A stretch of 64,000 nt of DNA from Yponomeuta sedellus (taxonomy: Eukaryota; Arthropoda; Insecta; Lepidoptera; Yponomeutidae): NCBI GenBank assembly GCA_934045075.1, contig OW203724.1, positions 14,623,143 to 14,687,142 on the forward strand, given 5' to 3'. Of this stretch, positions 19,217-31,870 are shown piece after piece. The notes below the pieces were generated by a model. That model had not been told where the DNA came from, did not search any database, and saw nothing but the letters and a program-made list of their open reading frames with translations. Numbering within the stretch: position 1 is the stretch's first letter; each line of letters starts with the position of its first letter. The translations under genes and the position numbers were made by a program.

Positions 19217-20544
19217 GAATTCATCGTACCTCTGAAACAATACAGATTGAAATGCAACTAGTTGTCTGGGTTGTATGTATTGTCTTGGTATAAGATAATA
19301 CACATATCCTAAACCAAGTAGGTATAAGATATGTCTAACAAAATGAGACAAAAGGTTGGAGCTTTTATTTATTCATTCAATGTTTACATCAAAAATAAGT
19401 CAGGTTGACTACATTATTTTTTTTTGTCATTTTTTGCATTACATATGCCTGCCTATATTATACTGATAGAGATTCTTTCTTAAATTGAGATAAAACATTT
19501 AAAATATCATTATTATTACCTATTCCGCCTATAACACTGATATTTCTAAAACATCCAACATAAATACTGATGAAACATCAAACACATAGATATGTTTTAA
19601 TTAATCTACTGTCAACAGTAACTGCTAATTATCTGGAAACACAACAGCCATTTGGGACAAACAACTTACGGCTAAGAATTAGAAAGTGGTTTTGTCAAGG
19701 TTTCACAAACTCAAACTGTGCGGAGAGTCCTGTCTCACAAACACCACTATACCCTGTATGTTTTGATCTAAGTACTTCTTCCATCTAGCTTGCATCACAC
19801 TCTCCATATTTTTTGTATATATTTTTTTAAATTAATGTAAATAGGATTAAGTAGTCGTAAAGAGGATAAAAAATATAACTCTTCAAAATACCATTTCAGA
19901 TTCTTAAGTACTTAAGTACACACTAACATATTGTTCTACAGCAGAAATCTTCAATAATCAGACTCATTGTAATATTATTTAGGAATGTGTAGTTTAAAGC
20001 TACAGTAGAGATGACTTTAGCTAAGAGTAACGCTACATTGATGAATTGGGGCGAATACTCTACGTTCACATTTAACACATATATTTTGAAACACATCAAA
20101 CAGTTATTATTTTAACCTAGTTAAAGTTTAAACATAGAATTACAGTTTATTATATGAGCTGACTTGATGAATATTGTGCCTTTTAAATTTAAAAGACTTA
20201 ACTTTAATTTATAAGATGTAGTTATAAATCATGTACTTATATTTTAAAAATCGTAATATTACAATAGTATACATTAACATGAATAAAAATATAAAAATCC
20301 ATTGGCAAGTGTGTAAACAGCCTGGCCGATTATCACATAATTTTTGTGGTTTGTTCTAAACAGTATATTTTGAAATGTATGTACTAAAACAAAGTTTTAT
20401 ATTAATTATTAAATTAATATAACTACATAACTGCTTCATGTAGAGATTACGGCACAAGTTAATCTCTAACCGTTAAAAAAGTATAAAATAAAAAAAATAT
20501 TTCAAAAACATTAACTGGGTTTCATAATACTCAATTCCAGCAAC
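19217..20544. other. AT-rich stretch downstream of DNAJC12
   Basis: No gene or repeat could be assigned. Part is probably the 3' UTR of the DNAJC12 gene. Confidence 0.45.
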
Positions 20545-20871
20545 TTAGATCTCATAGTTGCGGAATTTAGAGATGACCTCAGAGGGAGGCTCCTGTGCGC
20601 CTCCCCCCCAGCGGCCCCACAGTGCTGCGCCACCCTCGGAGGCCCTACGAGCTGCTGCATTGGTTTGGCCCAAGCTAGAGGGGCCAGAAGCCTTACCCCC
20701 TTCCATGTCTGGCAGCATACGGTCCTTGGTGTTGGGCTTGGACCAGTGCATGGATTGCTGGACATGCTCCTTCATGCCCAGCCACTGCTTGTATCCCATA
20801 GCTATGCCGCTATTCTTCCACTTATCATACAGAGCTCTCTTGGATGGGTCGCACAGCGTCTCCTTTGCCTC
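20545..20871 (-). CDS. DNAJC12: DNAJC12 exon 3
   Basis: 108 codons plus TAA. It holds J-domain helix IV and the conserved glycine/tryptophan-rich tail ([29 protein letters not shown]). GC-rich for the region. Confidence 0.96.
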   Translation of the reverse strand, partial: EAKETLCDPSKRALYDKWKNSGIAMGYKQWLGMKEHVQQSMHWSKPNTKDRMLPDMEGGKASGPSSLGQTNAAARRASEGGAALWGRWGGGAQEPPSEVISKFRNYEI

Positions 20872-22201
20872 CTGTAGATAAAGTGTTTCAAATTAATATT
20901 TCACCATGAAAACTTATAGATGAATACCATGAATAATGGGTTTTTAAAAATCAAAGGAGTCATAGACTTAAATTAATTTTCAGGAAGAGTATTAAGTTTT
21001 CATTGACACTTTTGGGTCGTCATTAAAATTGTTTTGTGGAAGTGGAGCGACAGTAAAATATGGAGAAATTAAAGCCTCAAATTAATACAAATAACTAAAG
21101 CTATGTAACCAAAGTATAGCATATTTTCCTAGAAGAATTAGTAATAGTTAAAGATAAAATTAATTAAATTGTTCCACAATCTTGTACCTCCCTTTTCTAT
21201 CATATAACACAACACAGATATATTTCTCTATGAAAAATATCAATGCAATGAGTTGTGGTTGTTAGTTATAGGTCTCTTTAGAGTTTGGATATTGTTATTT
21301 TTTCTTTGTGCGCTAAAAGGCAGGCCAGGTTTTCTGTTCCAATCTTAAATAATCTGAGGTTCCAATCAATTTTACTATTTCTATGGAAGTAACTTACCAC
21401 TGACCAAATTGATTTTTGCAGAAATATTAAAAGTAACTACTATTGTGCTGTAATATGAGTACACAACACAAATCTAAATTAAGTTACAGGCGAATATTTT
21501 TTTTAAGGGCTCCTTCCCTGTCGAGATTTCCTTGCACAACCCCCATTTTTCGGTATATTTTTTGTCTACTTTTTTTCTCATAATGGAAAAAATACTTTAG
21601 TACCAAAGTGTGAACTTATTTTTCTGTGACTATAATTTCCTTAGGGAAATTTAAGTCTTTCTAGTTAGCCTAGCCTACAGTTTTTTTTGTACCTACTAAT
21701 TTCAAATCAGCGGAAGTACCTAAGGTACTCACATTCAGTTTTTGAAATTTCGCTTCAGCTTGTTTGTCGCCAGCATTCTTGTCAGGATGGAACTGCAGTG
21801 CCAGCACTTTGTACTCAGCAGTTATCTGCTCTACCTGTAAGCACACAGTAGGTACTTTTAAACAAATAATCACGAAGTAAATTCTAATACATGGGGGCAA
21901 ACCCTTATTAGCGCTGGGAAATTCTGCTCTGAGTCACGCAAAGTTCTCATAAATATGTACCTACTTTGTACAAAAAGAATCTTCCCACAGTCTCTTTTAT
22001 AGGTCAGCTCTAGTGGCAAAAGGTAGCAACAGAATAAGGTCAATAGTCTCAATATCTAGGTCCAATCAATAGCGCAAAGTTGTGGAATGGTATTAATCTA
22101 TAACTAAAACTTACGGATGAGTTTTCGTCACACCCGAGCACGGAGTAAAAGTCTTCATCAGGGTTTTTCTCATAGTTTAAAATCTCCTCGACCCCCGTCA
22201 T
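20545..22201 (-). CDS. DNAJC12: DNAJC12 / J-domain protein Jdp, complete coding sequence
   Basis: Exons 22201-22115, 21834-21733 and 20871-20545 join in phase 0 to a 171-residue protein. It is a class C Hsp40 co-chaperone that would stimulate Hsp70 ATPase through its J domain; vertebrate DNAJC12 assists aromatic amino-acid hydroxylases. Seen: [27 protein letters not shown], the HPD tripeptide in [11 protein letters not shown] (about residues 45-47), [15 protein letters not shown], and the family-specific C-terminus ending KFRNYEI. There is no signal peptide, glycine/phenylalanine region or zinc domain, so it is cytosolic. Length fits insect Jdp proteins (about 170-195). All splice junctions are canonical (GTAAGT, GTGAGT; acceptors ACAG). 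Confidence 0.95.
21733..21834 (-). CDS. DNAJC12: DNAJC12 exon 2
   Basis: 34 codons, phase 0 to 0, [13 protein letters not shown] to FQKLN, containing the HPD catalytic loop. Confidence 0.96.
22115..22201 (-). CDS. DNAJC12: DNAJC12 exon 1
   Basis: 29 codons from ATG at 22201 to ENSS before GTAAGT. It covers the N-terminus and J-domain helix I. The preceding context GACA-ATG is a fair start. Confidence 0.95.
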
Positions 22202-23167
22202 TGTCGCGGCCCTCCCTTAGAAGACCCCAGCGTAGACTATTTTTGTTTTGACTCTGCACCTACGTTGTGATTCAAAGCAAAGGAAATCAAAGAGTATATA
22301 ACGTTAAAAGCCTTCATGCGCAGTGCGCAGAGCGTAATCCGCCTTCACTCGCGCAAATCAATAAAATTTGTATTACAGCGCGGTAGTGAACCAAGAAAGA
22401 AAGAAATATTACAGCAAGTACCTATGTAACGGGCTTCACGACTATTAAAACTACCTATCTGCTTCTCGCTCTTACAAATTACAATACAATCTTCCCCACA
22501 AAGTTTCTTCTACTAACAGTGCTATACAGTATAATAATAGTATAGCGATATAGTATTTGTTATGGTTATACTAACAGTGCTATTATTTTAGTTGTTGTGC
22601 CAACAATTCTCAGACTTACCAAATATATAAAAAAAGCATATATAAAAAAACATAAAAATCGGTGAACCTGTTCCGGAAACGTTTATGCCGCAAAAACTAC
22701 ATTGTACACTGAGGGGAGGAAACTATCTATATTTATTCGAGAGTATGTTTAAGAACGTCACGCCGCGCAGGGATTTATGCTACGAGGAATATAAATATGT
22801 ACAATATTTCTTAGAATAATTCAATGCGTACCTATTGTAAAATTATGCACCTAATAAAAAAAAAATACATAACCATTGAATTTTAACAAAATGACAAAAC
22901 AAATTGCCGCGCTTGTAATTTTTTCGTAGTGCAGATAAAGGTACAGAGAAAATAAATCTTTAATAAAGGTTGCCAACCTCCTTTCATTGAAAATCCAATA
23001 CAAAAGATACCACCTCTTTTAATTATTTGGTATGAAACCTTTTGGAGATTTGGCGTTGGAGTTTTTTTATGTTGCTGTTAAAAACGCTAGCAGAGCCGGA
23101 ATGGATTTTCATATAATATCGCCTGATGCTACAAATACAACAAAAAATGTGAAAACTATACCTTTTT
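22202..23167. other. Upstream region of DNAJC12
   Basis: Presumed 5' UTR and promoter of DNAJC12 lie at the left edge; no clear TATA or initiator was recognised. The remainder is AT-rich with no assignable gene. Confidence 0.45.
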
Positions 23168-24857
23168 ATACTATTTTTATTTTTAATGCACTAACCCGTG
23201 CTAAGGACAATTTTAAAAACCTATTTAGAGGCTAAAAATTCCACCCATGCCGGGATTCGAACCCGCGACCTCTGGCTATCCGTGCCAGCGGTCTTCCAAT
23301 TAAGCTAATGGGCGACTCACCGGCATCAGTGAAATTTCGAAAGAGCGCTGGCACGCATAGCCAGAGGTCGCGGGTTTTTAAAACTATACATTTGTAATGA
23401 AATCATTCATTCAAAAATTGTGTTTGAAGCTTGAGAAAAGCTCGGAAAAAAACTGCGGGACTCGATTTATAAACTAGTTACAATATGTAAATACTCGCAC
23501 TTTGTCGTTATTTTTATATATTAAAAGCAAGAAAAAACATCCTTGATTAAAAGTTATAAGTAAGAAAGGTAACTTCTATATTGTATACTTTATGAATGAG
23601 TTATGCATGGTGCTCTCTTGCATAGCCACTTTCAACCCATGACACGTTCAGAAATGTTAGTTTTGTTGTACAAACAAAGATCTAAATAAATGTAATACAC
23701 CAAGCGAAAATAATACTATTTTTTATTCAACAACTTTACTGTCATTAAGAGAATATTTTCTTTTTATAAATATGAGTAATAGTATCATCACATAGATTTT
23801 GATTTATTTACTAAAATATAATTTGATATATCCATTAATGCCAGGGTTTCAGAGCGGACCTCCTCTATTTAATCTAAATTGAGCCGTACGTTGTTATACT
23901 TAAGAATCAAATCATTGATGTACTTCGTTCACAAAGATTCTATGAAAAACGAATAAAATTCACTTTCTGAAAAATCAATGTTGGTAGCTGGCATTTGCTC
24001 GCTTTGCCTACCTTGGTGTGTATTCAATTTAGTACAACGAGTTGTTGTAGGTAACCTCTTTACCCGAGTACGTCACAGCTGAAAGGAAAGTTTATTAGAT
24101 ATAATGGAACACACTCAATCAGGAAATTGCTATTATCACGCTTGAACGTAGGCAGGTACCTGTGTTGATGTACATACAGCCGCCACGCCAGAACATCAAC
24201 ACAAGTGCACTCTACTCAGATACGTTACGGGCGACTTTGCTACTAAAATGTAAAGGTTGACCTGTTATCGACCGTACATTCGCCAGCTTGCTATAGGTAC
24301 TACCTTTTACTTACGTCACACTTTACATAGGTACGCAACTTTGCAACTAAAATCCTAGGACTGAACTGTTGTCTATTGTAACATGTGATATAAAGTTATC
24401 AAAAATAGGTACTTTTAAATTGCAGTTTACAACTATAACTTACGATCTTTAAAACAAATGGCCGAGTACCTACATTAATTAAGAGCAATCATTTTAACGT
24501 TAAAAAGCTCTTCTACTAACTTAATTACGAATATTTAAGGTAAAACCTTGGTGGAATGAAAGAGTCTGCCAAAGAGTAATACCTACAGTAAGTAAACCTA
24601 CAGTAGAAGTCTGCCTATAGTTGCACCATAATGTCCTTTTTACAAAAAGGTAAGAAACGTAGGTATTGTATACCCTGCCATTCACCTTTTTCTAAATAAA
24701 TATTTTTTGCTTTTTACTTATTTTTTTACTTTATTTTCACCCCATCAAAAATAACAACATAGCATGGCATGGCATGGGTGGAATTTTTAGCCTCTAAATA
24801 GGTTTTTAAAATTGTCCTTAGCACGGGTTAGTGCATTAAAAATAAAAATAGTATAAC
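23168..24857. repeat. Inverted tRNA-SINE tails 1.6 kb apart
   Basis: 23168-23251 and 24772-24857 are near-exact reverse complements of the SINE tail (TATACTATTTTT... to CCCATGCC). After the left tail comes a - strand tRNA-like head (to about 23318), then a short + strand head piece at 23340-23380. The 1.4 kb between has no gene that I recognise. Confidence 0.65.
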
Positions 24858-25465
24858 AACATAACAAACCATAACAACATAACATAAAACAACATAACAA
24901 ACCATAACATAACGCCTGTATCCCAGAGGGGTAGGCAGGGACCAGGGACTGCCATTTGCCACGATACTGACAGATCACCTTCGCTTCATCAACGTTCATT
25001 TGTCGTTGCCAAGCACCCGATACTGGTCTACGTGCATACGCAGGCTGGTTCCGGGTAGGTACTAGGTACTTATTCAAACATTAATAATCAACAAAATTAA
25101 CGGGGGCCTCAATGTGATTTTTGCCGTTTTTTTCTTTTAAATGCCAAAAATAAATTATTCCATAATAAAGAATTAATTAAATTTTTGAGTGGAAGGGAAT
25201 AACATTATCTTACTTTGGATATGATAAATTAATTCATCAGGGAAACTAAAAACTAAAACGATTATGAAAAAAACCAAAATCTGTGACAGCTTAAAATTTT
25301 AAATATAATGTTTTCAAACTTACTTGTAATTATCTGAAAAGAGAAATACGTTGATAAATATTTAGTTTTCTCTTTAAGTAATCATTATGGTTCACACAAA
25401 AAAGAACGCAGTTGGAGACAGTAGTAAATGCATTTGTTCGGACTGCGTTTATGTACTCGTAGGTA
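24858..25465. other. Intergenic
   Basis: 24905-25015 is a dispersed repeat (TATCCCAGAGGGGTAGGCAG) related to 18510-18575. The rest shows nothing. Confidence 0.5.
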
Positions 25466-26856
25466 CGAGGGGGATCAAAAGTAGAACGACAAACTCCTTA
25501 GGAAGAAAAAAAATACTGGCATGCATATGTAGCTCAGATACATTTAATTTGTCATATAATAAAGAGAAAAATCTTCGATTCTCTTTTGTTTTTTTCTGAA
25601 TGTAGTCATTTCTTTGCTTTGTGTCGGAACGTGTTCTCGAAAACGGAGAAAAACGAAGTGCGAGCCGTTAGCATAGAAGAGATTATTTAATAATTTGCAT
25701 GCACCTTTACAAAAAGGTAGATGAGGTACATTGCAAAGTTACTCTATTTTAAATCAAACATTACGGTGATCCCCACATTAGGCCTAGCCTGTATCGTGGG
25801 GATTAGCAGAGTGATTTCAAATAACTTATTGTAACCGTTGACCAGTGGCATATACCTAGCTACCTATAACAAATCTTAATGATTAGCCATAGAATACAAA
25901 AATAACAAATTTCTCCTAAAATAAACCTCTATTTAAAAACCTCTGTTTAAAAATATAACGACGCAAGAGAGAACGAGCACGGAACACGAACATCGTTGCG
26001 GCCGCCACCGACGTCGTCACCCAAGAAAATGTTGCGAAAGTCGAGAAAATTGTATTGAGCGATCGAAGAGTTTCCATCCGATACTTACCTATTCAAGTAA
26101 CGGGCATTTCATATGGAAGTATTTAATCCATATTGAAACAATCTTTGAATATGATAAAAGCAAGATGGGTGCCGAGAAAGTTAACCGACAGTCAGAAAAA
26201 AACCGACTTGACATTACGAAGATATTGTTGGACAAGTTTCAAGAAGATTCTGAAAACTTTTTGCCTCCAGAGACAAAACAACAATCTTCGCAATGGAAAC
26301 GGACGTCGTCACTGACCCCGAAGAAGTTTCGCAATATTTTGGGACTCCGAAGAGATATTTTTGATTGATTACCTGGAGCGTGGAACCACTACTACAGGCC
26401 AATATTATGCAGCTTTAATTCCCAAGTTGAGGAATGCCATCAAAGAGAAAAGGAGAGGGAAACTTCGAAGGGGCGAGCTGTTTCATCACGAAAACGCACC
26501 AGCGCATAGGTCGGCAGTTGCGATGACTGCCATTCAGAAAGCTGGCTTCGAATTGGTTGTCCACCCCCCTTAATCAACAGATCTGGCGCCTAGCGATTTT
26601 TATCTGTTCCCCAAATTGAAAGAATACTAAAGGGGTAACAAGTACGAAGACGATAACGAGGTGATGGATGCCGTGGAGAGCTTTTTACAGGACCAAGACA
26701 AAACTCTTTTTGAAAGGGATTGAAGCCTTGGAAAAGCGCTGGAGTTGGTGTGTAGAGTGACTCAGAGACTATTTAGAAAAATAAATTATTAAGTTATCAA
26801 TAGTCATTCATTATACCTATACTATCTCCTTCTCACTACTTTTTGATCCCCCCTCG
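25466..26856 (+). mobile_element. Degenerate mariner element
   Basis: The ends CGAGGGGGATCAAAAGTA and (reverse complement) CGAGGGGGGATCAAAAAGTA are flanked by TA on both sides, 1391 bp in total. Inside are broken transposase frames: ARWVPRKLTD, KILLDKFQEDSENF, YLERGTTTTGQYYAALIPKL, HENAPAH, then LAPSDFYLFPKLKEY with a stop and frameshifts. The segment that should hold the first catalytic Asp (between ENFL and ETKQQS) is deleted, and the second is Glu in HENAPAH. It is dead as a transposase source. Confidence 0.88.
26135..26760 (+). pseudogene. Mariner transposase remnant
   Basis: Partial frames in at least three registers (26133-26240, 26165-26368, 26361-26573, then about 26580-26756) reconstruct only pieces of a mariner transposase. 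The longest clean piece covers DYLERGT to VVHPP. A frameshift follows at about 26572, and in-frame stops occur at about 26627 and 26722. Confidence 0.82.
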
Positions 26857-26858
26857 TA

Positions 26859-29347
26859 TATAGTAAACACGGCTAACCCTAACCATACTCATTCAAAAAA
26901 GAACGTAATTTATGTACTTATTACTGTCTATTTAGTGGTTTTTAATTAGGTAACTTTAAAAAAAAATCGGATTTTGTTTTTTAAATTATAGTAAGTGCCA
27001 TAGGATACCTTATCTAAAAAAACGAAAATAAACATTTTTATTAGGGATTATAATAGAGGTCTCAAAATATCCTAGTGGAAAGTTGCACATTTTGACATTT
27101 AAAAACGCGACTAAAGTCGCGTCGTCATACTACCCTTGCATGTTTCATGATTCAAAAATTATAAAAATAAAATTAACTTACCTATTTCTTTTGTTTCTTG
27201 CATGTAGTTTAATTAGGTATTTATAGACAATGAAGCTGACGTCTATAGAAAGACACAGTTATTGGTTCATTCAAGCTCGAGATGCCACCGTATGAACTGC
27301 AATCAAATGTTTGTTTGCACCTAATATAAACATCAAGGCTGTCGACATTGCATATTCCACGCATGCTCTAGACATTGGAGTCCCGAGAGCGCTTTTGCAT
27401 CAAAAATAGCTTCGGAAGACGTGTGCTAAACGTTTAAGTTTACGTGGATCACCGATCGCGAGAGACCGCGTCGCAGGACTAAGAGAAGTGATATTTAATA
27501 AACATGTTGCGTTTAATAAATAAAGGTTGTGGTTAATATAAAGTTGTGGTGTTCGAATCGAGGACGCGTGTGCTGTCAACGAACTAAACCTAACGAGGCT
27601 CAAAGATCTTAGACCATCTTTGGCAGCGGAAACAGCGGCGGAAGTCCCGGCGATGGGTGAGTAGAGTGGTGTATGAATGCTAATACCCACCTCAGCCAAT
27701 GTTCCCACATTTCTATTCCTCCCGTGTTCCGCCGAAAGTTTGTCAACCTTTGCTTTTTTACGTGTCTGTGTCTCCCTGCAGGGTGAACAGAATATAGACA
27801 CCTCCTACGTAGATTTCCGTCCTAAACTCAGACCAACAAATTGGCCAACAAAATGTCTAAGTAAATAATCAGACCCCACACGATGTAGGAAGTAAATGAA
27901 GAGAGAGATACCACAACAGACGAGCACTTTTCGTAAACAAGCGACTGAAAGCTATCGTGGTCAGTTTAAAACGAAAGTTTCAGTGATGACGCGAACAACT
28001 ATTTACGGACGCAGCGTAAGGTGTGCCCGATCACGTCCATGGAATAGGGCCAGCGACGCGTCATAAGAACTCCTTTGATAGATCTTATACAGTAGATAGA
28101 GTAGGGAGTAGGAACATATAATTTCATTTCACTCAACTTTTCGCTGGGTTTGCGTAAATATATTTTTTTAGAAATTCAATCAATATCAAGACATTGGTAA
28201 TAATTGATATTTCTTCAATTAACGAAATGGATTACTTACTAGGAAGCTAGATATTTATTGTACCTTCAGATCCGATCTAATCATTCCCATTCCATTGGAC
28301 AATACTTAAGACGAAAGCTCCTCCTTCGAAACAATTAGCTATGCAAGAATCCAGTGTGCCACTAAGTTAATCAATCGACTAATTAATCAGGTAAGTGCAA
28401 ACGTATGAGGTTGGTGTTGTGCCGAGACGTATGCTTTGGACTCTGTATACTTATCGCATATGTCAATAAGACAGGGCTTGGTACCAATAAGGCTATGTAT
28501 AGAGGAGAGAAGTGCACCAAAATGAAGATTTGATATGTAGCAAAAACGGTAGTATTCCTGTATCGATAATTCCCGCCTGCCTCTACCCCCGTCTCCTATG
28601 GGGTTTGTTGACTGAAGCAAGTTTAAAAAATTCCCAACAAACACCCTTGCTGGCCGGAGTGGCAGTTTACACAACTTATTCTGATCTATCCCAACTGCCA
28701 CCTCTTGTCTGCCCCCAGTGGGAATCATTGGCATAAACTGAAAATACATTCTTAAAACACCCTCAGACTAATCGGATTGCAAAGAAGTTAAGCAATAAGT
28801 ATATGTATAAAAAAACCATTAATTAAAGGTTTAGGTCAAATTAGGTTTACATTTGTCGAAAGTAAGTGGATCAAGGATTGGGTAAAACATATTGAAGTGG
28901 ATATATAATTTTTACTATGTACCTACACTAAAATAATTAATTAAAAAATGTGACTGTTTCGCGGAAAACTGGCATTATTTCCACGGAACGATTCGGTTTA
29001 GGTACAGAGAGTAGAGTCTGCATGAAAGATTTTGTCTACCAAAACCGCGAGCCCTCCACCGTATGCCGCCTGCTGCAGAAGGTTTATCGTCAGACATTGT
29101 CAGTGTAGTGTGTCGCAACCCTAATAGTGCTTTGTGATGGCTGATTGAGGGTAGTCTGAAACCTTGTCAGCCGAAGATGCGAACGGGTGCCGGCCATCAG
29201 CACAGAGCATATAAATAAGAGACGGGACCTCCCTATATGCTTTTGTAATGAGTTTAGCCCCGTTAGCAATACCAACCAATAGAGCAAAAATGCAATGTCA
29301 AAAGTGCTACCAACATAACAACTTGTCTGTGCATTAGGGACGTCCAC
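26859..29347. other. Intergenic with uncertain repeats
   Basis: 27400-27660 has an AATAAA and then TTTGGCAGCGGAAAC, which could be the end of an LTR plus primer-binding site, but no second LTR or gag/pol was found. 28540-28740 (CCACTGGGGGCAGACAAG on the - strand) resembles a dispersed repeat. No gene is supported. Confidence 0.35.
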
Positions 29348-29595
29348 TTACATTGGTACTACATTTATCGATATCGATAAATTTTCATCCAGGGGCTCCG
29401 CAGTTAGCCTAATAAAATTAATAAAAATCAATGTTTTCAATAAAACGACAAATGAAATTAGTATTTTATTATTGATTATCAAATCACAATAATTGTGGTC
29501 AAGGTCTATTGAATTTATTTCAGCAGCTATTTGGTTTTTCCTTAGAGGTGTCCAATCTGAGCGAACTTCATCAATCGGTGGTTTGGATTCAGGTG
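29348..29595 (-). CDS. THAP gene, putative last exon
   Basis: An 82-codon frame including stop, phase 1 in, APESKPPIDEVRSDW, DLDHNYCDLI, ending INVVPM. It is AT-rich and hydrophobic near the middle, so the true 3' end may be earlier. Confidence 0.4.
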
Positions 29596-30354
29596 CTGAA
29601 ATCGTCAAAAAAAGTTAAGTTGAGTCGTTATTGATTATTAATTTGTTGGTAAACTATGCTACTTACCGGGATAGTTCTGATAAATATGCTGAGATTCCAG
29701 GCCACAATAATTGTGGTCAAACCCTACTGGACCAATAGCAACAGCTGATATTTTGGCTGCTGTACAAGGTGCTGAAAATGATAACACTGTAATTTATCAA
29801 AGTAAACAAACTCTAGTTACAAAAAACTTCAGCGATACATGAAAAGTCTACGTACCAGAGTTGTTTTGTGAAGCTCGACAACTAATAGGTTTTAGTATAG
29901 CTGTATCTGAAAATAAACAATTGCAAGAATAGTCCGAAAAAAAAATAGTTTGTTCCTGTTTACCACATAACTGCATAATTGACTATGTAACTATCAAATA
30001 CATTTTTATAAAAAAATATTTTAAGTTAAAAATTAGTAAAAAAAATATTTTAGTAATTCCAATCACTAACCAGTTTCAAGTGATGCGACGTGGCTACGTG
30101 GTAAGGAAACTCAGCTAGTAAGTAATCAGGAAGAGGAGGCGCATTTATAAGTAGAGAAGATACAGCCCTGTAAAAAAATGTTTATCAAAGTATGTCATTT
30201 ACGTATTAAGACGTAATAATAATATTGCGTTCTAAATGACGGAGCAAAATATATTCAAATGTTCGACGTAAAGCAAGGCGTATTTTGTGTTTTATTACAT
30301 AATTATTCATGAAATGTAGTAAGTGTTACATTATAAGTTTATAACACAACTCAC

Positions 30355-30499
30355 CATTTCTTTAATCGGCTTCCTTTTAAAATAGTTGTAAAAATCTTTC
30401 GGCCGGAAATGATCTCTACAAACATATTTATGTTGGTGGAGTTTTTCGATGGGGATATACGATATAAGATCTTCCACAATTTTCACCCATTGTCTGCAT
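30355..30499 (-). CDS. THAP exon 2
   Basis: It enters after TTTTTTAG and completes R then CRQWVKIVEDL; zinc ligands C and H in VCRDHF; ends KPIKEM before GTGAGT, phase 0. Confidence 0.7.
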
Positions 30500-30772
30500 C
30501 TAAAAAAAAACAACATTCAATGCAGCCACTAATAGTGCATCGTTGAAACATTGTTATGGCTTACAGCAATTCACCCGTCATACACTGAGTAGTAATTCTG
30601 ACCAAGGTTCTTATCAGATATTTTTTTATCGATATTGAATATGTGTATGGCACATCACTATGACATTGAAACATTGAGTATTTTTCTCATAGTATATTAA
30701 TTACGTTATTTAACATAATTTATGATCTTGCTCTTGTGCAAGATGACAAAAACTGTAGCCAGAAATACTTAC

Positions 30773-30882
30773 CGGTCTTCGTCCCTAGGAAATTTACCCA
30801 TAAACTTTCTTTTGGTACCCTTTGACCGGCTGCATCTTATTTTACAAATGGCACAAGTTCGACACCATCCGATCAATGCCAT
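30773..30882 (-). CDS. THAP exon 1
   Basis: ATG at 30882, MALIGWCRTCAICKIRC through FPRDED, phase 2 out at GTAAGT. It carries the first zinc-ligand cysteines. Confidence 0.65.
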
Positions 30883-31870
30883 TATTAAAAGAAAATCACT
30901 AAACACTGTACAACAAGATACACACAGCTAGATATTGAACAAACTTAAAACACAAAAATTTTAACTAGAAAACGTTCTAATATGTGCCGCGTTCCGCCAT
31001 ATTTGTTGTGTTTTCAGTTTGACATTGACAGCAAAGAAAGAGTAAGTAGTATTAAAGAGTGAGACAAAAATATGTCCGCCATTAAAACGGGGCTAAATGC
31101 GAACAAAAATTTCAAAGTTCCTACTTGCGCTAGGCTGGCCATCAGTCTTCTCGTGACCACGATGACTGTAACGTCGTCGAAACGTAGAGGTAAAATAGCA
31201 ATAAATTACTACGCGATTAAGCCCCGAAAATATTCTAAGGTTACAAAAGTACGCAATGCAACTCTCTGCAAAAGATTTATACCTAGACATCTACCTAGCT
31301 AGACTTGCCATTGCATATCGGGCGTACCGTACGACATTGGAACACGGTTAAGTACAGTTAACCGTGCCAAATGCACCGGGTGGCCGCGATTCAGTGCATC
31401 AATTAAAACTTTTATTAGTCTTTGTTCGCACTTACGTAGATGGACTGGGAGAGAGACAGTCAAGAAAATAGAAGGATAGCCGCCGGGTTCAAAAAACAGA
31501 TGAAATCCTTTTTAGGGTTCTATGGTCAACAAGGAATCCTTATAGTTTCGCCATGTCTCTGTTTGTATGTCGGATTGCTTAGATTAGAGACGATTAGTAC
31601 TAAAATACGTACCTATTGATCACCCCAACAAAAAGGACAATAATTTATTTAAAAAAAATTGTATTGGCTAAGTACACCTTAAAGAGAGGTGTTTTTTTCT
31701 TCTTTTTACTCTATATGGGGCATAGAAATTTAAACATTAAAAATAAAATGAATCGAAGAAATGGTAGTGCCTCCCGCCTCTCCTGGCTAAAGAACTGTTT
31801 GTACAAAAGTGAAAAAAAAAATCCGAGCAGTGGCAATAATTTGCTGATGAAGTTGAAAGGATTTCTATCA

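Larger units (their letters stand above)
29348..30882 (-). pseudogene. THAP zinc-finger gene, third exon broken
   Basis: Putative exons: 30882-30773, 30499-30355, 30167-30071, 29906-29856, 29771-29667, 29595-29348. Exons 1-2 encode a THAP DNA-binding domain: CAIC, the basic KRKFMGKFP, WVKIVEDLI and the closing C-x2-H in YVCRDHF. All six have canonical splice sites and their lengths chain in phase, but in that frame exon 3 has two TGA codons. In another frame exon 3 is open (AVSSLLINAPPLPDYLL) but does not connect. Exons 5 and 6 each contain a DHNYC motif, as if duplicated. THAP proteins are sequence-specific nuclear DNA binders, some derived from P-type transposases. Either it is a decayed gene, it makes a 98-residue THAP-only product, or I have an exon border wrong. 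Confidence 0.6.

Noticed and set aside
27400..27801. gag-like gene of an LTR retrotransposon
   Set aside because: TTTGGCAGCGGAAAC could be a primer-binding site, but there is no second LTR and no recognisable gag or pol.
28387..28749. 120-residue - strand frame
   Set aside because: Appears to be antisense to a dispersed repeat; no conserved protein motif seen.
31072..31302. Basic 76-residue + strand frame (MSAIKTGLNANKNF) as a ribosomal-type protein
   Set aside because: Basic composition is explained by A-rich DNA; no known ribosomal motif and no neighbouring exon.
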